From: Terebella lapidaria
Taxonomy: Eukaryota > Annelida > Polychaeta > Terebellida > Terebellidae
Direction: 5' to 3'
Length of the DNA: 64,000 nucleotides
NCBI GenBank assembly: GCA_949152475.1
Contig: OX424568.1
Coordinates: 25,829,667-25,893,666 of the forward strand
Under the pieces are notes generated by a model. That model saw only the letters and a program-made list of their open reading frames with translations. It was not told the origin of the DNA and ran no database searches. A program made the translations under genes and the position numbers. Each line of letters opens with the position of its first letter. Position 1 is the first letter of the stretch. This document shows positions 11,901 to 21,817 of the stretch, piece after piece.

Positions 11901-12335
11901 AAATCGTCAACGAAATCAATGGCCTGTACAAATCGAAAATGGCGGCTATTGTTGGGAGTCACAAAACTCAAGGAAGAGCTTTAGGGTTTGTTGCATCGGC
12001 AGCAATGTCCAAGGTGCGGGCGTCAAGAAACTTAGTCCTCAATCGAACGCCAAACCTTGTTTTCTCGGGGAATCAAGGCACAGGCAAAACATCTGTTGTT
12101 GCCATCGTGGCTGAGGTCCTTCACCTGTGGGCTGGTGAGTCAACCAGACTTGCACATTGCCCAACGAGAAGACCTAGTTGCGACGCACGTAGGTGAAACA
12201 GCAGTCATAACAAGCAGCGGGGAATAACGGGTCGGTATCACTTCGAGGATTTCACTCCTCCTGATCTGTTAGCGATACTCCATCAAATGGCCATCAAGTG
12301 CGGACGGCAGATCGAAGCCCCAGACGACTTTTGAA
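11901..12335 (+). pseudogene. AAA+ ATPase (CbbX-like) exon with broken downstream part
   Basis: Acceptor TTTTCAG at 11900 opens a frame with an intact Walker A loop (SGNQGTGKTSV) followed by VAIVAEVLHLW, and a perfect GTGAGT at 12135. Family knowledge: CbbX/SpoVK-type AAA+ domains read GNPGTGKTTVARIVAEVL. Right after, in another frame, comes QREDLVATHVGETA, which is the next block of this domain, and then, beyond a stop and a large deletion, RYHFEDFTPPDLLAILHQMA, the distal block of the same domain. Walker B (about 40 residues past the first of these blocks) is missing. The piece is therefore an ATPase gene remnant; no partner exons were found nearby. Confidence 0.7.
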
Positions 12336-13039
12336 ATAATTGGTTCAAAATAATCATTTTCCAGACTATTAGGCCAATCTACAAACATGTTTCAGACGAC
12401 ATTTATACTTCTCAAGACAGGGATATCACTTCACTATTACCTTTATTTTAGGTGATTTGCTATGCTCATCTTGTTCGAAGTCCAGCACTCGCCGCGTACT
12501 GTCAGCTTTCCTGAATACGAGTGCATACAACAACATATACAAACGGCATGAAAGAAGGGAGCGACTGGTCAGAAACGCATAATATTGCCCACTTTACAAG
12601 CTCTCATACACGTTATTCTTGTTCAACCCCTTCATGTTCAGCTGTCGATTGCGACACGAAATCGTGAGGCTCACTGGGGATCATTTGAATCTTTAAAAAA
12701 TTAAATGCCTTCTCCAATATATTTTTATAGGAATTTTTATGACCTCATTATTTCCGAGCTCACGTGTCCAGTGAAACTGGAAAAACAAATCACTTATAGC
12801 TAACGGTGCATCTGGAGCACCTGGTTGTATCTCCTTATGGCCATATGGAGTTAGCATGAAGTTTAATGAAATTCTGTGGATTTTGACACTAGAACTAGAC
12901 CTTGAGAAACGACTGGGTTTTGTTCCCTCGGAGTACTTTTCATTTGGGTATCGGTTCCATGATTATATCTTATGCCGTCATGGGTAACCGATGAACAGGA
13001 TGGGAACCTTAACTACCCGGGTACAGATTTTCACTTGTG
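12336..13039. other. No recognisable feature
   Basis: Unique-looking DNA with no frame, splice pair or repeat that I can support. Confidence 0.4.
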
Positions 13040-13215
13040 AGTGTGCCGCTTAAAAGAAACAAAGCCACTGATCCAGATATGATTCATGTATGGTTATCAA
13101 TGGCCAATCACAAGGACCTCGCTGCACCACTAGCTGTGATTTTTTAGCGGTCATTGAGGAGTACTCTTACCAGAGATGTAGAAAACTAACACTGTGGTAC
13201 CCTTCGCTAAGAAAG
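13040..13215 (+). mobile_element. LINE reverse-transcriptase remnant
   Basis: Plus-strand frame reads KKATDPDMIHVWLSMANHKDL...APLAVIF, matching the start of the LINE RT palm region (KAtGPDgIp...l...a..L..if...). Several stops follow. It is a very short, old fragment, strand plus, of the Jockey/CR1/L2-like group. Confidence 0.5.
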
Positions 13216-13685
13216 CTCCATAGATATTGGCATGGATATTGGCAATGACGAAGAAGACGCATTCTCCTCAAAGGGTTCGTAGACTGTGACATCTATTTCA
13301 TTCAACTGTTGTACACATTTTTATGGCAGTCCTTCACGCATGTACCTAGGTGAGACAGACAGAAAGGTAATTGAGGCAGTAGAGGTAACAATACAGAAAC
13401 ATAGCACCAAGGGTGCTGTAGCTTAGTGGCAATCATGTGAATTGCGTAGAATACTGAATACATATAAATTGTTACACTGACGTTAAAATCAATATTTTTT
13501 TCGTTAATGACAAATTTTCACAGACAGTCGATTCGAAGGCAACAAAACTTATACACATCACAAACGTATATAAGGATAATCTTATACATGATTTTGAGGA
13601 AAACTGTCTGAATAGATTTCGATAAATGACCACCAAACCGCAATATATGATTTCCCATTTGAATGTGCCAATACTTAGGCTCTCA
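13216..13685. other. AT-rich spacer, nothing recognised
   Basis: No coding or repeat signal that I can support. Confidence 0.4.
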
Positions 13686-13846
13686 ATTTGTATAATTGAC
13701 AAACTAGAAGTAGATATTTGACAAAGACTGAATAAAAATGTATTTGGAGACAACTCGATTTATTTGATTTAACAACTGTTTACAGTACATGACATTTATA
13801 GTGTACACATGTATATATGTAGATAAAAAACCAATACACCCACAAT
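13686..13846 (-). repeat. Split direct repeat B2 (3' end of Ngaro-like element)
   Basis: Copy of 14209-14368; marks the 3' limit of the element. Confidence 0.9.
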
Positions 13847-13924
13847 AAATCGAGCAGTTTTCTACAAACTAAAACTACTACTACACACAATATTTTAAAA
13901 AACACAATTTGGGAGGGTGGGAGG

Positions 13925-14208
13925 GAAATGGGGAATTTTTGTTGTTTGCTGGAAGACTGCGGCCACGCGACTGACCAACAAAGGGCTAACCGATCCGCCC
14001 GCCAATATAGAACTCTCGAGGAGTGCGTACAATGAGCTATACATGAAAATGAGCTAAACAAAGTGGAGAAACATAATAGGATATGAGCTCCACAGGAGAA
14101 AAACAAACTGGTATACAATGATTTTGTAGTAAACAACCCTAAGATACACGACTAGGCCAAGAAAATACAATTTCAAATTTATCTCCAATAAAACAATTTA
14201 TTAGGCCA
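13925..14208 (-). repeat. Split direct repeat A2
   Basis: Copy of 18197-18482, lying between B1 and B2 as expected for split direct repeats. Confidence 0.92.
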
Positions 14209-14368
14209 TAAATTTGTATAATTGACAAACTAGAAGTAGATATTTGACAAAGACTGAATAAAAATGTATTTGGAGACAACTCGATTTATTTGATTTAACA
14301 ACTGTTTACAGTACATGACATTTATAGTGTACACATGTATATATGTAGATAAAAAACCAATACACCCC
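14209..14368 (-). repeat. Split direct repeat B1
   Basis: Copy of 13686-13846, sharing AATTTGTATAATTGACAAAC at one edge and AAAAAACCAATACACCC at the other. Confidence 0.92.
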
Positions 14369-14383
14369 ATATCCCATAGTGAT

Positions 14384-15311
14384 TTAGGGAATTTTGTAGT
14401 TTGTAGATAAGATATTGGCGAACTTATCCATAGCTTGTGACCGTGTTGCAACTGTGGTATCAAGGTACCTCTGATACGAATCAGACTTCCAATCCCCGAG
14501 ATGTTTAATTATTTCGACTGGGATGCCGATTTGCAAGGCGAACGAGGCCCCTCCCCGCCTAAAACTGTGTCCGGAGTAGTGAGCGGAATCATAACCAATA
14601 CTTGACAAAACTGATCGGAGATCACGAACAAAGCGGTTGTAGCTGACGGATTGAAAACCAGCTGGGGACGAATACCCAAACAATGGAGTTTCTGAGGGCA
14701 TGACTGGTGAAAATTGGAACATGTGTTTTAATGAAGTAACGGGGCAAAGAGGGTGGCCCGGCAATGATGGTAGAGGAAGAACAAGACGACGTTCTTTGAA
14801 CTGAATAGTTTTTGTAGACGTGATTGTAAGATGAACCTGACCCTGAGGATTGATCACCACATCTTGTCTAGTAAGGTAATGGTTTGACTGAGAATGCTTA
14901 AAAAGATTACTCTTGCGAAGGAAAGTGAAAAACGCCGTGAGACATGCCGACCAGAAAACCGACCAATACGGAGATTGTCTGTCAATATGATGATATATCC
15001 TAAGCAAAATGTGTGGGGTCACAGGTAGTGCCTGTTTCACTGATATGCCTTTACAGCGTTTTATTCCTTTCAACAAACTTGTCAGAATATAATTGTCCTC
15101 AAGAGGATTAGGTAGACATGATTCTAGATGGAGCAGCTTCACAATATTCAGGAGGGATAGATATGCGACCACAAAATGATATGTACGATTTGAGGTAGGA
15201 TGCGTACGACCGTTTAGTTGATTCAGCCAATGCCATTTGTCTATAATACTTGATTTTGCTATCCAGATGAGCACAGAATGCATCCCGAGAACCTACGAGA
15301 GAAAATGACAC
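14384..15311 (-). CDS. Tyrosine recombinase of the Ngaro-like element
   Basis: Part of the element at 13686-18482. The C-terminal half carries the recombinase signature HSFRRGGASFALQIG and, about 20 residues on, HLGDWKSDSYQRYL; an Arg-containing box (RKSNLFKHS region) lies upstream. This enzyme replaces the DDE integrase in DIRS-order elements and inserts circular DNA without target duplication. Its start overlaps the end of the RT frame by about 19 bp, a usual arrangement for the group. Confidence 0.85.
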
Positions 15312-16951
15312 AAAGTTTTAGACGACATATGAGAGTGTAGCAAGGGACCAATTTGAAACATATATAATCCACTGTTGACACCCCAGTCTAGGAAGAAAGC
15401 ACGTTTATGATTTCGGTGTGACAAACGAGAAATGAAATCAGCCATAACATTATCCCTACCAGGTATCCAACTAGCCGAAATGTCGAAATTATACATGACA
15501 GAGTACAAATGGAGCTCCATAAGCCATGGCATGAGCCACCTACTTCTACACGAGCCTTTTGCAATAATTGCACGAGCCGTAACATTGTCCGTAATGAATA
15601 CGACTTTTGAATCTGCCCAGCAATGGGCCCACTTTCTGGCGGCAAAAACGGAAGATATGGCTTCTTTGTCGTTGATGTGCCATCTGTTCATACTTGGATA
15701 GTCCAATTGCCAATTTACATATCCCCAGTCAGTTCCATACACAAAACCCGAACCAGAGTTACATGCATCGAGATAAACAAAATGGACTTTTGAATGACAT
15801 AAAATTCGTTTTCCAGGAAAGGTATGTAATGCAGATAACCACCAATTTACAGCTGCTTTGAATTCCGACGTTAGTCGAGCCTTATGGAACGGCCTGCGCA
15901 GTGGGGTCATTAAGTTGAAAATTTCGCGCAGATAACATCTACTTGGCTTAACAACCTGGGACGCCCAATTAAGCTTTTCAGCCAATGTTTGTAACTGTTT
16001 TAGGGAAGCGCGCTTTCTCGATAAAAACTCGAGCAGTAATGACTTGAGTTCACTAGTTTTCTCCTTAGGAAGTTCGAGAGTCATCTGAAGCGTGTCAATA
16101 TCAACACCCAAAAATGTGATTCTATGAGTTGGACCATACACTTTATTCCACGCGATACTGAACCCTAGACTTCTAAGCAACGTGACCAAAGTATTCAGAC
16201 CCTTACGGCAAGTATCAAAATCTGGTGCAACCAACAAGAAATCATCTAAGTAACCAACCACGTCGAACCCTTTCTTGTGCATGAACCGTGTTACTGCCTG
16301 TGATAATCGATGGAAAATACCTGGGGCTTTACTCGCTCCCATCATCAATCTTGTATCGACAACGAATGATTTACACTTATCCCCTTGAAATTTCCACGAC
16401 AAACCACACATATGATACTGCGAGGGATGGATACCAACAGACCTATACGCAGATTTCAAATCAACCTTGCAACAATAATATCCAGGGGCAATAAAATTTA
16501 TAGCATCCTTTATGCTCTTGTATTTAAACTGATCCTGATCATGTACATAACTGTTCAACCCTAAACCAGATGGTCTACTCGCATCATGAATAAGCCGGAC
16601 AGAACCATCAGACTTTTCTATGGCAGCCAGTGGGCTAACAATAGTGGGAGCAAAATCTGTTCGTACATATCTACCAAAATCGATTTCTGAGCGAATCTGG
16701 TCTTCAACCTTAGAACTATGCTTTTTATCTGATGCAGAAGGATGATTTCTAGCATGGGCCGAGTTGGCTTCTACAGAATCAACAATCATGAAACCATTAC
16801 GAATACCGTCCATAAGAAATATTTTATCTGGATCATTTACCAGCTCCTTTTCCCACACATCACACACCAAATCCGAAATTTTGCCGCAGTTCACACTATC
16901 CACTACACAGCGAACTTTGTTTTCAATATCTATGGCAGTTTTTTCAGGCAC
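15293..16951 (-). CDS. Reverse transcriptase-RNase H of the Ngaro-like element
   Basis: 552-residue frame. RT blocks visible in order: VRLIHDASRPSGLG, CKVDLKSAYRSVGIHP, MMGASKAPGIFHRL, GYLDDFLLVAPDF, KVYGPTHRITFLGVDI. RNase H follows, with VYLDACNSG, DKEAISSVFAARKW and FITDNVTARAII. The length and the RT-to-RH spacing are normal for DIRS-order elements. It copies element RNA to DNA in the cytoplasmic or nuclear particle. Confidence 0.88.
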   Translation of the reverse strand: MPEKTAIDIENKVRCVVDSVNCGKISDLVCDVWEKELVNDPDKIFLMDGIRNGFMIVDSVEANSAHARNHPSASDKKHSSKVEDQIRSEIDFGRYVRTDFAPTIVSPLAAIEKSDGSVRLIHDASRPSGLGLNSYVHDQDQFKYKSIKDAINFIAPGYYCCKVDLKSAYRSVGIHPSQYHMCGLSWKFQGDKCKSFVVDTRLMMGASKAPGIFHRLSQAVTRFMHKKGFDVVGYLDDFLLVAPDFDTCRKGLNTLVTLLRSLGFSIAWNKVYGPTHRITFLGVDIDTLQMTLELPKEKTSELKSLLLEFLSRKRASLKQLQTLAEKLNWASQVVKPSRCYLREIFNLMTPLRRPFHKARLTSEFKAAVNWWLSALHTFPGKRILCHSKVHFVYLDACNSGSGFVYGTDWGYVNWQLDYPSMNRWHINDKEAISSVFAARKWAHCWADSKVVFITDNVTARAIIAKGSCRSRWLMPWLMELHLYSVMYNFDISASWIPGRDNVMADFISRLSHRNHKRAFFLDWGVNSGLYMFQIGPLLHSHMSSKTLCHFLS

Positions 16952-16966
16952 GGGAGGGGAGGTTAC

Positions 16967-18085
16967 CTATTCATATTTATGTTGAGTTTGAGGGTGGTTA
17001 CCCCCGCACACCAGGCACTTATGGTTGTACCTACACTTATCACCATACATACACTTAGAGTGGTTGTACAATTTACATGCACTGGTTGGACTGTCCCGTG
17101 CCTTAGCTTCACCACGATTCTCACGTTTTTGACCCCCGTATTTGGCACCGTTTCTTGGGGTTAAGTGGACTGAAATCAAGTGAGGGACGTCACTACCCCA
17201 TGGAAACTTATACACAGCCTGCATCTGTCTGTACTCTCGATCATACAAAATAACCGATTGCCACATATACCTTTGTGCGAGGTTAGCAATTTTTACGGTG
17301 TAAGATAGATAATGAGCCGTCTGATTTGTTGCTAGTTTACCCTCCACAAGAAGTTTAGCCAATATACGCGAACTAGCCGCTGCCCACTACATGGGTGTTA
17401 CATGTTCTATTCTGAGTTTTTTGGGGCCTGACCTGATAACAATTTCAGAACCATTATCTGAGGACACAATTTGTTCCGAGTGGTCACACATAGTTTGTGG
17501 AACAAAATCCACAATGTCGAAATAATCACTTTTCCTATGATCTGACAGATATATCAAAGGATTCAAATCTCCTCGACTATACATTTCCGTACCACACAAC
17601 TTATCAGTAGGCTGGACATTTAGACTGGTGAGAAGACTTGCATTTGGCACCCCTGACAGATCGGGAGGTCGTATACCTAGTGCATGGTGTTCAGTTGCAG
17701 CTTGTGTAGGAAGCCCCTCAGCCATCGCTTGATCCAAGCGTGTATCGGCAAGGCTGGAAGTGTGCGTCGTGGCGTTGTCCCTGGACGTCCCGGGCGGCGT
17801 GGGCGGTGGAGCGGTTGTGTCGTCACGTGCGTCGTCCCTTCGTCTCGGTGTAGATTGCGGTCCCGCGGCAATTCTGGTGAGCAAGCGCTCTAGTAAGCGT
17901 CTTTGTGCCAACAGTTTGATTTTCAGCGACGGAATGTCGCTAACCTGTAGCACACTCAATGTATCGTTGTCGACGAAGCCCTGGTTCTCCAGCAAAACAC
18001 AAGTGTCGGCATTGAGTCCATGTGACTTCAACCAGCCTTTGAATGCTTCGCCGTCGGCTGCCGTACCGTCTGTATCGTCCGTCAT
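16967..18085 (-). CDS. Gag-like region with N-terminal SAM-like fold and Cys-His knuckles
   Basis: The N-terminus (FKGWLKSHGLNADTCVLLEN...DIPSLKIKLLAQRRLLERL) looks like a SAM-type helical bundle. A low-complexity middle follows. The C-terminal end carries closely spaced Cys/His residues (CKLYNHSKCMYGDKCRYNH and HKCLVCGGNHPQTQH), suited to RNA binding. Position upstream of RT fits Gag of Ngaro/DIRS elements. I treat the region as one part of the element. Confidence 0.65.
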
Positions 18086-18196
18086 CTCCGCGACACCTCC
18101 GGATTCAAATGAATAAAAACGGCAGTAATCTATTCATAGGTAAAAGAAAATTTAAAAGTAAAAAGTGATGCAAAATTCACTTAGCTTTTGCGACCC

Positions 18197-18482
18197 CAAA
18201 TGGGGAATTTTTGTTGTTTGCTGGAGGACTGCGGCCACGCGACTGACCAACAAAGGGCTAACCGATCCGCCCGCCAATATAGAACTCTCGAGGAGTGCGT
18301 ACAATGAGCTATACATGAAAATGAGCTAAACAAAGTGGAGAAACATAATAGGATATGAGCTCCACAGGAGAAAAACAAACTGGTATACAATGATTTTGTA
18401 GTAAACAACCCTAAGATACACGACTAGGCCAAGAAAATACAATTTCAAATTTATCCCCAATAAAACAATTTATTAGGCCATA
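18197..18482 (-). repeat. Split direct repeat A1 (5' end of Ngaro-like element)
   Basis: Matches 13925-14208 (A2) with about two differences. Both end with CAATTTATTAGGCCAT. Confidence 0.92.
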
Positions 18483-18813
18483 TCTTGAAGTGTGTTCTAT
18501 GAGATTACTCTGCATAGCTCCCATTATGAAGGAAAACTTGGGTGAAATTTTCTAAGTCCAAAACAATTTTTCATCGATAATATCAATATACTAACTAGAT
18601 ATTATCGAGATACTAATTCGATATTATCGAGTTACTAAGTCGGGAATGAAAAAATAATAATTTTCCTTGGTGGCCCTTCTACGCTTCTGTATTTAATGAC
18701 CGAGTGTCATGAGACATATCTTCCCATGTCTGAGGTACTAGTACATCTGGAGGTCTATGAGTGGGCCAATGCATTATCTTTGTCATGTATTGTACTTTTT
18801 TTTTCATTTTCAG
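18483..18813. other. Spacer with small inverted/direct TATTATCGA motifs
   Basis: 18560-18640 repeats 'GATATTATCGAG(A/T)TACTAA' about three times. No gene seen. Confidence 0.5.
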
Positions 18814-19171
18814 TCAGGAGGAGGCCAGAGAGACCTTGTCCATTTTGTGAGGTCTTCAAATCTGATCTTCGTGCTCATCTGATCACAGTCCATGAAGATG
18901 AACAAAAAGTGCAAGCCTTGAACAGCTGTTCCCGTGAAGAACGTCTCTCTGCACTTGCATTACTCCGTGAAGAAGCAATAATGAAACAGAATAAAAAGAT
19001 AGTAGCAAAAGATTGTGAAGCTGCTGAACTGATGTGTGAAAGAACCAGTGAGGGCCCAAAGGTGATTTGTTCAAAATGTAATGGTGTGAATAAACAACAC
19101 TTTTTTACAAACATTACAGTCTTGGATTACATTATCTTCATTCGCACTAGCATTTTCCATGTCTTAGAATA
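18814..19171 (+). pseudogene. Zinc-finger exon of a recombinase-associated gene family
   Basis: Acceptor TTTTCAG at 18813 opens RRRPERPCPFCEVFKSDLRA then HLITVHEDEQKVQAL, a CPFC...HL..VH zinc finger, and about 60 residues on a second CSKCNG pair. From recall, invertebrate proteins with this CPFC finger continue to a core-binding domain and tyrosine recombinase fold. The second finger is not completed: the frame runs to a stop at 19171 with unrelated residues, so the exon either splices near 19083 or is broken. Related downstream-domain pieces occur at 33593-33860 and 48150-48320, but too far apart to claim one gene. Confidence 0.5.
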
Positions 19172-21511
19172 AATAGATCAACCTACATCATCCAACATGA
19201 TGATAGTGATCAGTCGTCTCACATAAATCATATCATCAATTATCACGATTTTGTCTCACGATTTTGTTGTGGTCGGTGGTGTTGAACAGTTCATGACAGA
19301 CCTGCTGATCCGTTTGGACACTAGTAAAATCACCGGTGTCAGATGTTGTTGCAGCAGGCGATGGGCACGCGATTAACACGCGATTAACATTAACAAGCGA
19401 TGGGCACACGATTAACAACATTCTTGTTCACACCAGCAAGACTACATCATCATCATTCCAATAGTTTTCGCGGAATATGTTTACTGATTTCACATTGAAC
19501 TTACTCAGCATCATCCGACTTGATGAAGACATGCACGGTGGGTGGCCCATCTCAAGTACAAAAACACACAATAATCCAATGGATACTGCCAGAATTCCAC
19601 AGCCAAATTTCAAGCTGCATATCATATTAAAGTTCTATATGTGATCACGCAATTAATTTCCAAAACAGGGGTTGATAGATCGATGGAAACTTATAATATC
19701 CGATTTAAACAGTGCAAATTGTCTGGTGCTGCCACACTCAAAGCGCACAAATACGTTGGTGTAACCTATTTGTCGACAAAATGAAACAAGAAGATAGTAC
19801 AGTGTTCAAAGTAGCTCACCCACGTTATATGAAGCACGAATCACCGCCTTACACACATTTCATAGATGTGATTTCAATCTGATGAAAGTTCCGTTGGAGA
19901 ATAATTTCAACATTTCTCCTCTTTTCGTGATGAGAACCAGTTTAAAACATAACAATAACATGTTTATCCACACAGAAGAATAAGTAACATAGAAAATCAT
20001 GTTTGTTTGAAATGTAGTGCACCTAACTGCAGTGATCGATCATAAAAACAATTTTGCTATTTTCAACAGTGTTGAATAGTGCTCCGAGTCCTGTATGAAG
20101 GAATCTAAATGTCGCAGGTGCTGGTTCGCCTTCGTTACAAGCCGCTTGCAACCTGGCATCGCTTGCCCTTGCGGTGCTTAGACGGGTCCTGAGTATAACA
20201 AAATGATCAAAGCAATGAAAATCGAACATTCCAGAATAATGTTTTGGACGATGACTCACTGGCATGAAACATTGCTAAAGACACAAAAATCTTGTTTCCA
20301 ACTGCAACAGAAGCACCAGCATCTTTCTTGTCATGAACACGTTACTACATCATCCTCCAGTGTATCAGGTTGCCTTGTCCGTCTGCGTGATTATGTCTTC
20401 TATCTGCTCTTTTGATAGTGATTTACCAAGCTCTGCAAAATTTGGAATAACAAATATATCTCATCTAAAATTTACGCAGTCGAAACCAAGTAAGAAACCA
20501 TTTAGATTGGAAATGTCAAGAACATTTTCTTAAGAAATTTGGAATAAATTACCTATGAGTTTTCTTATGTCACTTTATACTGACGATAACCAGGCAAAAC
20601 AAGACCAGACATTATTTGTTATAAATTGACATGATTTATCACATTAATTTATTGTTATATATTAACCCCCCCCCCCCCCCCCCCTCTCCCTCCCCTTTGT
20701 GAAAACTGATGGGGTCTCTTTTTAAAAAAAAATAAAGTAACATATCATAATGAACATTTAGCAGTGATTTTGACTCAATGGCGGACAGGCGGAGTGTTAG
20801 TTCCAAGATTTGGGATTGAATCGCCATGAAGACTTCATATTCCTAACAGGGTGCAACGGGGTCTGGGGCCGAGCCAACACCTTGTTGTTGCTCGGTGATG
20901 CATACTGGACTCCTTCTGAACACTTTACTCGTGGAAAGGGTTGCGATATTTTCACGCTTTTCACTATTATAAATATTTAACATCGATGGGGTACGAACGG
21001 ATGGGGACAAACGGGCGGGGGGGGGGGGGGGGGGGGGTGGAGGACCCACCGGTGGTCTGTTGATAGTGTCCACGAGAAATTGTAAATTCGGCATGAATTC
21101 ACATTCATACATGAGCTGTCTTCTCATTTTCGTATACTACCTGTTCATAAGGTTCATCATCTGAGGAACTGGTGGCAAGCCTAGACATCGGCTGTACCCA
21201 GGCTACAGTAGGCCCAGAAGTATTTCATGTATCAGCTTTCCCAGTCATACTTCTAACAAAATGAAACCGGGCCATAGAAACAATCCTGCCCCCAATGTGA
21301 AACTGACTGGTAGAATGTTGCCCCAGCGTGCGAAGGAGGCAGGCATCCAGGATTGTAACAATCTCAGTAAATGAATTTTGATGGAGCTTCAATAATAATC
21401 ATTATTACATTTGACCCAAATTTCTTGAACAGGCAAGAGCTCCACTAGGTATTCAGTTGCGAGTAAATAAATGTCATAAAACATCTGCAGCTTTGTATGT
21501 TATGTTTACAG
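19172..21511. other. Gene-poor DNA with G/C homopolymers and a small minisatellite
   Basis: 19355-19420 repeats GCGATGGGCAC(A/G)CGATTAACA-like units. A C-run of about 19 lies at 20666-20684 and a G-run of about 23 at 21016-21038; proline-rich frames there are artefacts of these runs. No coding region with splice or domain support. Confidence 0.5.
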
Positions 21512-21754
21512 GCGGCGATCGCTCAGCTTTCTGTGGATGACCTCAGGATTGTTCTGGAGTCGTTGAACAAATTCAGCCCCAGGTTACTGGCGTTCCATCT
21601 TCAGCAGTGTAGTGTTGTTCCTGAACGCACAATGCCTTGTCCACAGCCTTCGTGGTGTACATGTGGCGTTTGCATCCCCATGGACAACCACAAAATGAAC
21701 CTTCGTTGCCACTCACAGGATTTCAAATGTATAGTTGCTGACCCAGATTTCCAA
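21512..21754 (+). pseudogene. P2X7 C-terminal-domain-like exon, truncated
   Basis: Acceptor TGTTTACAG at 21511, then AAIAQLSVDDLRIVLESLNK and, 30 residues later, PQPSWCTCGVCIPM. Family knowledge: the P2X7 cytoplasmic 'ballast' domain occurs as stand-alone proteins in invertebrates with W-C-x-C-G-x-C followed by a CC pair and further Cys residues. Here the frame keeps the first Cys cluster but its continuation runs into a LINE 3' fragment from about 21755, so the domain is cut. A gene remnant, plus strand. Confidence 0.55.
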
Positions 21755-21817
21755 ACGAGATGTCCAGGCGTGATCAACTGGTCATGTCACGGGCTCGTAT
21801 AGGGCATACATACCTTA

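Larger units (their letters stand above)
13686..18482 (-). mobile_element. Tyrosine-recombinase retroelement, DIRS order, Ngaro-like
   Basis: A fossil or recent element read on the minus strand. Parts in order: repeat A1 (18482-18197), Gag region (18085-16967), RT-RNase H (16951-15293), tyrosine recombinase (15311-14384), repeat B1 (14368-14209), repeat A2 (14208-13925), a 78-bp spacer and repeat B2 (13846-13686). This A1-ORFs-B1-A2-B2 layout is the split direct repeat known from Ngaro and PAT elements. No methyltransferase domain is seen, which favours Ngaro-like over DIRS/PAT proper. A1 and A2 differ at only about two of some 280 positions, so insertion is recent. It looks nearly whole, with about one possible break. 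Confidence 0.85.

Noticed and set aside
13472-14136. Minus-strand hydrophobic frames
   Set aside because: They lie in the split direct repeats of the Ngaro-like element and its flank and look like chance frames.
20843-21127. Minus-strand frame with a poly-proline run
   Set aside because: The prolines come from a G/C homopolymer; no splice or domain support.
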